A program made the position numbers and the translations under genes. The notes under the pieces are model-generated. The model saw only the letters and a list, made by a program, of their open reading frames with translations. It was not told where the DNA came from and made no database searches. From Plumapathes pennacea (Eukaryota; Cnidaria; Anthozoa; Antipatharia; Myriopathidae): a DNA stretch of 64,000 bases. This document shows, piece by piece, positions 1 through 10,525 of this stretch; position 1 is the first letter of the stretch, and each line of letters starts with the position of its first letter. Where the stretch lies: contig OZ038468.1 in assembly GCA_964036295.1 (NCBI GenBank), forward strand, positions 9,558,183-9,622,182, read 5' to 3'.

Positions 1-352
1 CTTCTTTTGGCTCCGCTGGCACACATTGCATTGTTTGATGACCTAGTCACAGTCCTCACCAATTGAATACCAATAGTACCGAGAGGTCACCTAAAAGATG
101 AACACGACAGTTAGGGGCTATAATATTACATCATTCGCCATATAATATACATATACAATCATGTCAGTATTTCCGAATCTAAGGACAGTTTGCACAAACC
201 TTGTCTCTGGTCTTGTCGCGGCCAAAGTGTCCTGCGAGCTTGTCTGAGTGGCAAGCAGGTAAGATTCTCTTCTGTTCTTCGGTGTTGTGCACCCATCTCC
301 TTGGCTGACCATTTTTGTGGCCAGTGTAGTATAACACACTGTCTTTTAAAAC
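1..352 (-). pseudogene. Ty3/gypsy-type integrase zinc-binding fragment
   Basis: Read on the minus strand, this is the HHCC zinc-binding part of a retroviral-type integrase. The segment near 190-350 gives GHKNGQPRRW, then CHSDKLAGHFGRDKT with the paired histidines. The segment at 1-90 gives RYYW followed by QCNVCQR with the paired cysteines. In the family this domain sits between RNase H and the DDE core of Ty3/gypsy elements (or related Ginger-type genes). The two halves are separated by about 90 bases (92-185) that do not fit the reading frame, and in-frame stops fall just upstream of RYYW and before VIKQC. The DDE core would lie beyond the left edge. It is a decayed fragment; whether it came from a gypsy element or a domesticated integrase gene cannot be told here. 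Confidence 0.62.
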
Positions 353-1002
353 AGATTTGTCTGCTTTCCTGCGCAGGCTCCTCTTTGGTCTTTACTGAAA
401 TCGTCGGGATACTGGCTCTCGTATAAAATAGGTACACAAACTGTCATGTGTCTACTGCCGCTGGGTAAAGAGTGCAAGTATTGAGACATCAATGTTGAAG
501 CACATGAAATTGCACGGGGTGTGATTACTTTCAAGTCTCTGAGGAAGGAAACGATGTCCATTGAAATGGTGGCAGAGCAACAACACAATAAATGTTTATA
601 ATATTTAATTGCAATATTTGAATCTTGAACATAACATAACATAACATAACATAACATAACATAACATCCGATCTGAACACAACTTGAACATGCGACTGTT
701 AGAGCAGATATAAATACCTGCTCTGAACACAACTGGAACAATGTGGAATGAGATTACTTTGACTTACTTGAACTTAGTAAGCTTACACATTATGCAGTTT
801 AGAGACCTCTTTGACCACCTTTGTTCGCTTGTCAAATGTAATGCTCAAAGTTGGTAAGGATAGAAAAATGTTGGAATGACTTCTTCTGATAAAGTGCTTA
901 TGTCTACCAGAGCATCACTTAGCAAGAGTGCTTGAATTATGGCGTCATGTCGAAATATGACATCCACTGTGGTGTCTTTGCGGCTTATCAAGGCTTTCAA
1001 GA
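353..1002. other. no gene recognised; contains ATAAC microsatellite
   Basis: No reading frame with recognisable domains. It holds a pentanucleotide array at 631-665. It separates the integrase remnant from the decayed Helentron and may include that element's 3' end, which I could not place. Confidence 0.5.
631..665. repeat. (ATAAC)7 microsatellite
   Basis: Seven perfect tandem copies of ataac. Confidence 0.95.
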
Positions 1003-1819
1003 ACTATTGCTTTTTGCAAGTTTCAAGTTTCTGCTTTAGCTTACAGTTTGGGTTGTCACACTGCACATTTTTCTGTGGTTTCACCCATTTGTTGCATTTG
1101 TGGCAACAATGATCAAGTTTGGTTTCACGGATTCCCACCACCTGTCCCTCTATTTAGAGGTTATAAATTTGGTTGGAATGTCTTCTGGAACTGCTAATTT
1201 GTCCTTAAAAGGAGCACACTTGGAGATTACAGAATTGCCTTTTGCAGGTTTGATGTTTAGCTCTCCGCTGTTCTTGTTCTTCTTTATCCTCAAATTCTTG
1301 AATTCGTATGTCTGCCCTTCCTGTACTTTGTGGATATCATCTTCCCAAAGGACAATTTTAACTGATCCATGTGGGTCAACCAACGGAGCATCCACCTTGT
1401 TTAGGACACATTCTGGCATTTTCACCTTCTGAGGTTGTTGCAGACCAATTATTTTCCCCTTTACTGTTATCAGTTGGTGTAGTGAGATTCAAGTTATTGG
1501 GCACTAAGTCCTTTCTTGGAAAGGGTACATCTTTGGCTTCTAACTGATCAATAACAACATTGTCACTCATCAGTATGTCGGTAGATCTTTCCTTTTTGCT
1601 ATGGACAAATTTCTTTAACTTGATTGGTGTTAACTTTTCTTGAGACTCTGCAAACAGCTTCCTCTTCTTTGGTGAGAAGCATATTCCTCATACAGCTGTG
1701 TTTGTTGCTGTTTGCAGGTGAAAATCAAAATATTTCTTTGATGGTCCAACTTTTACTGGAGAAAGGTTTTGAACAAATCCACTGATGCTTTTATCTGATT
1801 TAGTTGGTTTTTCATCCAT
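1003..1819 (-). pseudogene. RPA-like ssDNA-binding protein gene (decayed)
   Basis: Starts at an ATG (1819-1817) giving MDEKPTKSDKSISGF, then NLSPVK and YFDFHLQT, matching the start of the intact RPA gene. An OB-fold segment, LVDPHGSVKIVLWEDD, lies near 1330-1390. A zinc-ribbon CHKC...CDNPNC follows at 1040-1110. An in-frame TGA interrupts the gene near 1690, and a frameshift near 1376-1425 separates the first part from the OB fold. The role in Helitrons is presumed to be binding of displaced single strands. The sequence differs strongly from the RPA of the intact element although the flanking endonuclease is nearly the same, suggesting a different RPA lineage. Confidence 0.72.
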
Positions 1820-1908
1820 GGTGTACCAGGAACTGTACTTTCACTCCTGCAGTGATGAAATAAGAAGAGGAGAGCATTAGAATAAGTTACAAAATACAAT
1901 ACAAATAC

Positions 1909-1984
1909 CACTACTAGTACTAGTACGTACTACTACTGCTGCTGCTGCTACTACTATCAGTAAAAAAAAAAAAAAAAAAAAAAA
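1909..1984. repeat. CTA/CTG-rich and poly-A simple sequence
   Basis: Mixed ctact/agtac and ctg/cta triplets followed by about 23 A residues, lying between the RPA and endonuclease remnants. Confidence 0.85.
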
Positions 1985-2166
1985 CATGAAAAGGGAACTT
2001 ACCGAGTACAATATCAATTTTTACTTGTCTTACTGATTTTAAACGTTAGACTTTTAATAAAGGAACTTATTAATGGAGCTATGTATTATACTTTATTTTG
2101 CATATTATGCACATGCATGTATTATACTGTACTTATGTCTTGTTGTTACACACACCTCGTGAATTT

Positions 2167-2944
2167 TCAGGCCTGAATATATGCACAAACAGACTTGTGA
2201 TCAGAAAAATATGTCTCCAAGACTTGTGATGTAATATTTTGGTCTGGTAAATTAGTGTAGATGTGAGCAATACATGTTCCATTGTCAGTGGTGTAATGTG
2301 AAATCAAATGTCTGTAATTGTAGTCTCTAATAAAGAGATTACTTAGAGGAAGCCAGTCACTCTCATTCAACCAATTGACATTGAAATCTCCAATACAAAC
2401 ATTAAAAGCAGTAGATGGCTACATGTTGAGAACTTCTCTCAATGCCGTACACATTTGTTGTACTGGTACTTTAGGAGACCGATATATACCTATGATGGTT
2501 ACCGAGGCATGGCCCTTACAACAGTTATCTCAATGCCATTAGTATTGTGGCAATATGGATACCCAGCAACGAAATCATTGCGACTGTAGATTACTGTACC
2601 TCCATATGGTCTTGTATTAAGACTGGAATGACTGTTCTTAAACAGAGTGTATCCATCAATTTGATACATAATATCATTATCTGATTGACAGAATCTTGTT
2701 TCAGTAAAAATACAGATATCTGTATTTGTATAATTTGAATCTTTGCGTACATCTTCAATATGTCTGTGCAATAACCTTGCATTAAGAAAGCAAAGCTTAA
2801 AAGGGATTTGATGCTCACTGTAGAGAGGGGGCACACCAAGCTTGAGCTTCGTAAACGCTCCATTTCAGTCTGCACATTAGGGCTCACTGCTATTTTGTTT
2901 TCACGGAACTCAGTGACATATAGCCCTTCAATTGTAGTTACTCT
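2167..2944 (-). pseudogene. Helentron endonuclease domain remnant
   Basis: C-terminal AP-endonuclease-like (EEP family) domain of the Helentron Rep-Hel-EN protein. Minus-strand frames give FKLCFLNARLLHRHIEDV, FTETRFCQSD, RPYGGTVIYSR and, near the end, YFSDHKSVCAYI, all matching the intact copy. The reading frame is broken near 2500 and elsewhere, and the aspartate-containing GDFN motif region (about 2370-2400) is out of frame with the rest. Such a domain is the hallmark that separates Helentrons from canonical Helitrons. Confidence 0.82.
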
Positions 2945-4225
2945 ACTTACATACATACATACATACTTTATTGAAGCTCCCTTATCCAGGGCTGTTCCGC
3001 TACAATGTATTAAATAACTATATATATATATATATATATTACAAAAATTATAAGTTACAACTGATTAATACATAAGATAGATAAAAATAAATGAAAAGTG
3101 AAAACATAAAATATTTCAACATATCAACTATCATCAAATATATCTAAAAATATATTAATATTGAAAATTTTGTGCAAGACAATATTGAAAATAATTGTAG
3201 AATTGCATAGATAGCTATAATCGCTCTGCCATGAGTAGGTTACATACCCTCCTCCTGAAAACCTTAGTATCTGCTACTTTCTTTACATCATTTGGAAGAC
3301 TATTAAATAACTTAGCCCCCCTAAATGCAAAAGACCTTTGACCAGTGGTTAGTCTGAACTTTGGTAAGTTTAGGTCACCGTTATTCCAGGTTATTCTATT
3401 GTGAATACTTGACCGCCGTACAAACTTATCAGAGAGGTATCCTGGTGCTTGACTGTGTAAGCATTTATGCGTCATTACCAGGTCTTTTAAGAGAAGTTTG
3501 TCATTGACACTTAACCATTTCAGCGATTTGCGTCCCTCGGAAATGTGGTCATACTTGTTCAGACCTAAAACAATTCTGCAGGCGTAATTTTGAACTAGCT
3601 GTAGCTTATCAATATTGTGCTTCGTGGTGTTACTCCAGACGGTTGAACAATAGAATAGCTTGCTAAAAACAAATGCATTAATTAGCAAAATGAGTGTCTT
3701 CTCATCTAACAAATGCTTAATTCGATTAATTCTAGATAACTTAAACATGCAGTTAACGACAGTTTTTGCAATGTGTTCATTGTAATTAAGGTGGGAGTCA
3801 ATCATGAGACCCAAGTCCTTGGCAACATTCACAGGCTTGACTTCCTCCCCGAGTAGCTTGACAGGTGGCAAGGGTTGTAGGGTGCGCATCAGCTGCGGCA
3901 CACCAACGACTAAGAACTTGGTCTTACCAGGATTAAGCAGTAGTGAATTATCACACCACCTTGAAATTTCTATGAGGTCCTATGAGGTCCTGGTTCAAAG
4001 CAGCTACTGCGTTAGAGATCTCACACGGGGGGAGAGCAAGGAGGAGCTTGGTGTCGTCCACATAGCCCATTGCCTTACTGTATTTAGGCACTGACAGAAG
4101 GTCATTTACGTATAAAGTGAAGAGGACAGGACCAAGGATGGACCCCTGCGGGACGCCCACCGTTAGAGGAAGGGGCCGGGAGAGAATATCCTGAATCTTG
4201 AACTTAGTCCTTGAACTTAGTCCTA
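2945..4225 (-). mobile_element. 5'-truncated non-LTR retrotransposon (jockey/CR1/L2 group)
   Basis: Minus-strand reverse transcriptase: VGVPQGSILGPVLFTLYVND, then the catalytic YVDD box (about 4060-4075), then a long C-terminal frame from 3901 to 3215 with DLGLMIDSHLNYNEHI and YCSTVWSNTTKHNIDKLQ, typical of the jockey/CR1/L2 group. The 3' end is at the left and ends in (TATG)n-like repeats (2947-2970), with a TA run in the 3' UTR. The 5' part of RT and the endonuclease are missing, so it is 5'-truncated. A 10-base tandem duplication of tatgaggtcc at about 3970-3990 shifts the frame. It splits Helentron sequence that is continuous at 12560-12600 in the intact copy. A short ACTTA-like target duplication is possible. 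Confidence 0.85.
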
Positions 4226-5640
4226 CATAATGAATATGAGGTATTGCTCTTCTAGTGTCAAAGTTGACAACAATACTAGCCTCAGTATCACCTTGTGACC
4301 TATGTATTGTTTTTGCAGCTGCAGGGCGTAGTTTCCTGACTACTTGAGCAGTTCTGTTTCTACCTACTGCAAATTGAATAGTTACAGGTGTAATTGGAGT
4401 CCATGCAGGTTGAATGCCTTGTACGTATAAGTTTCTATTTTCATAGCGAGTTTTTTCTCCAACATGTGGATAGTCAAATTGTACCCAAATTATTCCGGAT
4501 GGTTTATCTCTTTGATGTAGTTTTATCTTTTTAATGACGTTACCAGCACCATTCGTCATCCCATCTTGAGTTCTTACATTTATTGCTATTTCTGTTTTTT
4601 CTCCTTTTGCTAGCTGAAGGTTCTAAATAATTTGTTTTGTTTTCGTGGGGTCTGGTATCTGCTTCATGATTTTATCTCTAAGCTCTGTAGAGTTAGCTCC
4701 TATAACACTGTCTTGTGCTTTGATGGTATACTTGTCACCACGTGCTGCACGGTGAACTCTATCATTGAACTCAACCATGGCATTTTGAATGAACAGGTGA
4801 GGTATGTGCATTGGATAGTTGTCCACAGTGTTTTCTTGGATAGTTCTTTCCTTGATTTTCGAAATATCAGCTTGAGTGTGTTTACCTTCACATAATCTGT
4901 TTAAAATTTCAGCAAACACTTTACTTTCTCTCTGCCTCAATCTCTTGAAGTTCAAACATTTTAAAATATTGCTGCCACAGGTTAGGAGCAAGAATTCCAT
5001 ATTCTGAGTTGTCCATGTCTTTAAACATGTACCCATCCATAACAGGTTGAAGTTGAAGTAAATCACCAATTGCAATTATACTAACACCACCAAAGTCTTC
5101 TTTACTTCCTTTAATATCTTTCAGTCTAGTGTTAATCTGTACATTAAACATGATATTGCCAACCATAGATATTTCATCTAAAAATATTAGTTCAGCACCT
5201 CCAAGTTGAGTTCCGAGAGTATTTAATCTACTTGAATGAAGAGGTTTGTAATTTTTCAGAGACTGGCATGCTGGTATTGCCAGAGAGCTGTGTATTGTAT
5301 TACCCTTGATATTATAAGCAGCTTTTCCAGTAGGGGCTAGACGTAATACTTTGACTTGATGGAAGTCATCACCAGGTCTAGTGTTGTAATACTTCAATGC
5401 AGCCTGATATAGAGCTTTAGTAAAATGTGATTTACCCACACCTGCTCCTCCACTCAAAAAGCAGTAGAATGGTTCATCAGATGTTTTAATAAGATGCAAG
5501 ACATGATAGAAAAATTCTTTTTGCTCTTTGTTCAACATTTGGACCATTTGTCTGTAATCATAGTCTTGTACCTCATTTAAAATCAGTTGCTCATTATTTG
5601 AAGCAGTGGAAGGAATTCCAATGTCATCTGACAAATCATA
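4226..5640 (-). pseudogene. Helentron PIF1-like helicase remnant
   Basis: SF1B helicase part of the decayed Helentron. Frames 5634-4921 and 4559-4226 carry Walker A (SGGAGVGKSHF, about 5430-5460), Walker B (IFLDEISMVGN, about 5160-5190) and the C-terminal motif HRSQGDTEAS. A frameshift near 4920 and gaps around 4600-4630 break the chain. It is close in sequence to the intact helicase at 12600-14050. Confidence 0.85.
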
Positions 5641-7495
5641 CTTTCATTGAAATCAGGGTGCAAGTTTTGAATGCCTTCAGCACCATCTTGGTATTCCATG
5701 TTCATGTATTCCAGGTGCTATTAAATCATAATTATCATCAATATCATTCAAGCGTTCTTCAATATCGTTCAGATTTTCACTGCAAATCGCATATTGTTTT
5801 TTCATTTGTTCATCTATTGTATCTTTAACAAGTAAGAAGTGTTCTTGATATGAAGAACAATTGCCAATTAGGTCAGTTTCTTCGTTTCTCCATTATGTGA
5901 ACAGCATGATTAACTCACGGTAATGCTTCTCTGGATCTACTTGTTTGTTAAAGCAAACGCTTCTAATAATTATAACTTTTGATTGTTTCTTGTTCTTTTG
6001 CTGTTTACAGGGTTCATCATAAGCATCATCATTTTGTTCATCGATAGATGTCTCTACTGGCAGATTAACAATATCAACTTCATAAGATTTCTTAACATAT
6101 GGTTTCCCACAAGAGTCATACCATGCAGCCCAGTCTGCAAGTGTCACATGTTCAAGGCATAAGGGACAATTCATATATCTCTTCAACAGACCACCAGCAT
6201 AGATTTCCTCACAATCATCTTCCATCTCAATGATGTCATTCAAGGGCTTTAAAAGTTGAACTCTCTGCTCAGGGGGTGATGTATTGATGAATATCACTTG
6301 AGATGATTTTCTCATTGCCAGCTGTAACAAAATATAGACAGCTTCTTGAGCACTGATTTCGACATTGTTTAGAAATTTGTTTCCGATATCTCTTGTTGTT
6401 TTATGCTAGAGTTTCCTTCCTTAGCTTCAGCACATGCAGTTCGCAAAAGTTCACTCATTCCCTTCTGTGCTTTTGAAATATATGATACAATGTACACAGC
6501 ACATGCATAAACATCCAGAACAAACTGGATGTCCATATTGGCTCTCCACGCACCAAGACAAGCAGGATTGTAATTATTGATCCTTAATTCATTTGGTTCT
6601 CTCTTCAAAAATATAGTAGGGTATTTAGATGTGATCTCGCAGGAAGCAGGTAATCTTTCTCAGTCACTTTCAAATTTTCAAGTAACTGGTTAAATGATAT
6701 ATTTTCACCTTCTTTCGTGTCATTTAATTGTTTCTTTATAGATTTTCAAGCATCTTTGTGTTGTTTCAATTCACTTTCTTGAATATCATCAAGAGGATAA
6801 AGAATTATTGTAGAGCTCATAGGTGGCTGTGGGTAGTTGAAACGGCATTCTGCCTTTGACTTTTTACGACATGTGTGTGAATGTCTGGATTTGCCTGTTT
6901 ACCAGTTGAAGAAGTTCAGGATTATTAGTTGGTCTTTTACAACTAATTATTTTGTCAATAAATGCTATGAGTTTATCATCACTATCAACACCAAATACTG
7001 GTGCAACTTCTAGCCATGTCAACATATGGATATGAGGCAAGCCCCTCTGCTGATACTCAACTCTATAAAACCAGTCTGCAATTTTGCCTAAAGGTGCAAG
7101 ACTGCTCATGAGAAACTTTCGTAGAAATTGACATACTTGATAGTTAAAATGCCTGGCACATGTGACTGGATCACTTTGAATAAGCCTACACTTTTCCTGC
7201 CAGTTGAGGTTTTCTAGCTCAGTGTCAGTGTATTCTTTATTGTCAACAAGTTTCCCAAGTATTCTCAGGAGGTGAGGCCACTGAGTTTCTGCTGAAGAGA
7301 AACTACAAAACAAAGAGGCTGGTCCCAACTGTCTGATCATTGCAAATATGTCTTTTTTAGCCTTTTCAAAATATGGAGGTGAACCAATGCTTGTAAAAAC
7401 TTAAAACCCTCGTCATGGTGAATTAATTTCTCCAGTGCTCCAGTGTGTTTCAGCTCTCCAGCTATTTCCTTCGCATTTCCTCACAGCAACTTGAG
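5641..7495 (-). pseudogene. Helentron Rep (HUH) domain remnant
   Basis: Helitron_like_N/Rep region. The frame 7340-6864 gives RQLGPASLFCSFSSAETQWP and the histidine pair in RGLPHIHMLTWLE (about 7025-7050). The frame 6608-6369 gives the tyrosine motif YIVSYISKAQKG. Several stops and frameshifts separate the blocks. The N-terminal domain before the SSAETQWP block is lost at the junction with the segment starting at 7496. Confidence 0.83.
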
Positions 7496-9877
7496 AGATG
7501 GCGCCAGCGTGAAGCCAAGAACTGGCTCATCTTCCACCCCAGTGGCAAACCTCAGAATGTGGTTAAGGGTAATACCTCTGGCCACGTGTAATGACAATAT
7601 AAATACAATATTTGTTTTTAGTCTCTGTCAATACATTTCGCCAAGATATACACAAGATATCTCCTTTAGCTTCAAGCATTCTCCTTTTAGAATTATGAGA
7701 TGAAGCCTGGTTTCCATATTAACACTTCAATCACTCGAATTGCTACGACCACCATATGATTGTCTTGATCGATGGCAGTGACTTTAACTCATTGTGGCGT
7801 CAGAGTTACATATAAGGCTAAAGAAAAGCTGGGCAATTCAGAGTCTATAAAGAGTTCCTTTTACAGGCTGATGCAAGCAAAGCGCAGAGCAAGGTGCTTT
7901 AATGAACTTCTTCATAATCTTTATAACCTCCAACCAATCAAAGCGTGGCTTGTTTCGTTTCTATGTTATTTACAATGACAAAATATGACTTACTTGCAGC
8001 CTTCTTGAGATGCTTCAGAAAGGAGGTGTACACTTCCCCCTCGAGTTGCCTCCTGTTGGACCCTTGCTGAATTCAGGTTTTAATAAATTTATTAACTTCT
8101 GTTAGGTTGAAATACTTGCGGGGTTGGGGCGCCACAGATGTAGGAAGACTGGAAATTTCCTTGCAATCTGCAACAGCACAAGAGGCGGATAATGGTAAGT
8201 AAGATGTTAGGTTTTTGAGGCTCTTGTGGGATATGCCTAACAATATCTTTACTTGTAATGTATTCCCTGTCGACTAGTTGTTTCTTTTTTTTTTACCTGA
8301 TAAATTCCCAGCTCTTTAAGCCCATTGCGCACTTCCAGAAGACACTGGGAGGGAGTATCACTACAGAATATTTCCTGCAGTTTTTCTTCATCAAAAAAAG
8401 TGGCCACTGGCCTATTCTGTAACATACTTAAACCTATGAAAAGAAATCAACTTTAATAAATAGGTACTCTATGCATTTCCACATAAATACATTGCATAGC
8501 CAGTGCATAAAACAATGATGCAATAGTGAAAACTTAATAAACTCCTTACAATTTCAAAGTCTCTACACATACCGATTATCACTCCAATGGTGTGGTACTT
8601 GTTTGCTTCATGGGTTAGAAAGGAGGATATTTCACCATTCCCAGAATGCATTGCAAACGAACTATATTATCACATTTCCTGCCCCCTTGAAGCAGCAGTC
8701 GTTGAAGCGTTTCACATGAAGGATGTCGAGCGAAAAACATGAAACAAATCTCGCTCCAGTGCTGTTCAAAGAAGGCTAAATGTATAAACTGAAATACACT
8801 TATACTGTGGGTTTCCCAAGAGTTCACCACAATTTATGGCCTTGGATTGTCTCCTAAGTGGAGAATACAGTGAAGAATGCTGAAATCAACTTGTTTGCTG
8901 TGTCTTCGCAACATAAACATGATGACAACAAACATCTGAATAAAGGTGGCCATCGTTTTCTCCAGCTCGCAGTCGTTACGGAGAAAGTGTTTCATTACGT
9001 CTTTCAGGTCATGTCACGAGCCGGTAGTGTCGTGCATCTCTTTCGTATCAAACTTTCCCAGGGTTCTGAGGAAACGGCGATTGTTCTGCTTTACTTGTTC
9101 GATCTGTGCCATATTGACGAACTGCCCATGTTCCACAAGTAGCTCAAGGTTTCTGTTTAGTTTGGCGCTTAACTCTGACATGGCTGTCCCTGGACGTTTG
9201 AGCCACTTGAAATCTCCCTCGAAGAACCGCCATGGAATAGTAGTAGAATCTGGAGCTTTGTTCACCTTTCCATATGGGGCCAAAAAGTTTTTTGGAAAGT
9301 GAGCGAAGTAGGTGATTCCAGCTCCAGATGGCGACCCGGGATATGGAGAAGAATGGTTATAAGCCATCTTAGAAATGCTGTGATCAGACAATGCACGAAA
9401 AAACCACCCATTTAAGTACGCTACTTGCATCCCTGGGGGAAACTGTCGGATCGAAACCCCTCTTTTTTCTCATTGGACTAGTGGACTCAGCGGACCTCTG
9501 GGCAAACATAGCTGTGGCCGTTGACCTTGTTCGGCCCGCCTTGTTTTCATGCGGACCACCGAGGAAACGATACTTTCGACCCATAAAAAGTTCCAAGCTC
9601 GGAAAATCATTGTTTTTGAACAAGTTTCCAGTTTTAAACGCTTCAACAAACTTTCAAAAGTGTGTCCTCTGGAAACAACCAAGTTATCTTCAGAACTTGT
9701 GTAAGGGTCATTCCACAGTATTTTGGACAAAAATATGAGTAGGAAAAAGTGAACAGCAAGAAGACAAAACTGACATAGTTGAAAAGTAGAAGAGTTAAAT
9801 TTATTTCAGGTGGGCCTAAAAATTTAATCATGTGACATCATGCATAAATTATCATTAATTAGATGCATAACTAAAAA
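7496..9877. repeat. duplicated segment, copy 1 left half
   Basis: From agatggcgccagcgtg at 7496 to the A-tract at 9873-9877 this matches 22266-24185 at high identity in the same orientation. The copy at 22 kb lacks about 410 bases (8684-9094 here). In this copy the segment is interrupted after 9877 by the intact Helentron and resumes at 19112. It has no LTRs or inverted ends, and carries coding-like exons on the minus strand. Confidence 0.85.
8297..9430 (-). pseudogene. unrecognised multi-exon coding segment (duplicated)
   Basis: Family not recognised. On the minus strand a frame ending at 9014 reads SPYPGSPSGAGITYFAHFP and MSELSAKLNRNLELLVEHG, then continues past one TGA. Further on, an exon to 8573 (SSFLTHEANKYHTIGVIIG) ends in a GTATGT donor and joins in phase to 8433-8297 (RPVATFFDEEKLQEIFCSD), which starts after TAG and ends in GTAAAA. 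Conserved splice sites and a good frame suggest a real gene once existed. The TGA at about 9010, and the 410-base loss in the 23-kb copy, suggest both copies are broken or partial. It could be part of a host gene spread by transposition. Confidence 0.42.
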
Positions 9878-9907
9878 TAGGTCCACGATGTGAACATGTG
9901 TCTACTG
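9878..9907 (-). other. Helentron 3' end with subterminal inverted repeat
   Basis: The first base after the split A-tract is 9878 (plus strand taggtccacg). At 9898-9907 gtgtctactg matches, inverted, the outermost bases of the other end (19111-19102). This arrangement, a terminal motif at the 5' end repeated inverted just inside the 3' end, is the described Helentron/HINE end structure. Confidence 0.65.
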
Positions 9908-10359
9908 CTGTGAGCTGTAACGTTGCATAGGTGGTGTTGTTTACTCAGTAATCGAGTGCAACAGAGCATGTTTGACCCTTTCACTCCCAATGATTGATAA
10001 TTCAATCAGCTTTAATCTGAGGAAGGGATCGAAAGCCAATTTCTCCTAACTGTACAATACATGTATATCTGGTAAGAAAATGAAAGAGAAAATTGAAGTT
10101 AATCACTCTTGGAAGTGAAAGGGTTGAAAAACCAAAGACACGAGGTTTGTCTACTTTTATTTTATTGTTTTTGAAATATGTATTCATAACAGTAAAAGTA
10201 TTTTTGTTTTATGGATTGAGATATGGATATTTTCTAGAACGAGATAATGTAAAAACGTGTTTTGTCCACGTGGAATGCTTGGGTTTAATCACAATACATG
10301 TTCAAAAATTATTGCCCTTTGTCATTTTTATCAGCATGAGCATATGGAACATGGAATGA

Positions 10360-10440
10360 AACTTGTAACAGTAATGGTAATAGTAACAGTAACAGTAATA
10401 CTAACATAGGAATGGTAATATTGTAACAGTAATATATTCT
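10360..10440. repeat. GTAACA-like low-complexity repeat in Helentron 3' region
   Basis: Irregular repeats of taacagtaat/ggtaatagtaa between the RPA ORF and the element's 3' end. The rest of 9908-10525 shows no gene. Confidence 0.7.
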
Positions 10441-10525
10441 GCATAATTTCTTAACAACTCTTGAAAAACAAACAGCAGAATGTTCTTTGTGAAGTTACTG
10501 TCAACATGGATATGTTTGTTGAAGT

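Larger units (their letters stand above)
1003..7495 (-). mobile_element. decayed Helentron-type Helitron, 5'-truncated
   Basis: On the minus strand this region repeats, in the same order, the modules of the intact Helentron at 9878-19111: Rep and PIF1-like helicase (7495 down to 4226), endonuclease (2944 down to 2167) and an RPA-like gene (1819 down to 1003). Every module has stops or frameshifts. The OTU gene and the N-terminal third of Rep-Hel are absent: homology stops at about 7495, where the duplicated segment beginning at 7496 abuts. A non-LTR retrotransposon splits the helicase/endonuclease junction (2945-4225). Protein identity to the intact copy is high in Rep/helicase/endonuclease but much lower in the RPA gene. 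Confidence 0.88.

Noticed and set aside
346..741. Minus-strand ORF of 131 residues
   Set aside because: Runs through the ATAAC microsatellite (YVMLCYVML repeats) and has no motif.
7496..9877. Direct repeats at 7.5-9.9 and 22.3-24.2 kb taken as LTRs of a giant element
   Set aside because: The second copy is continuous with 24186-24852, which matches DNA right of the Helentron; the pattern is a duplicated segment interrupted by a Helentron. No primer site or TG/CA ends.
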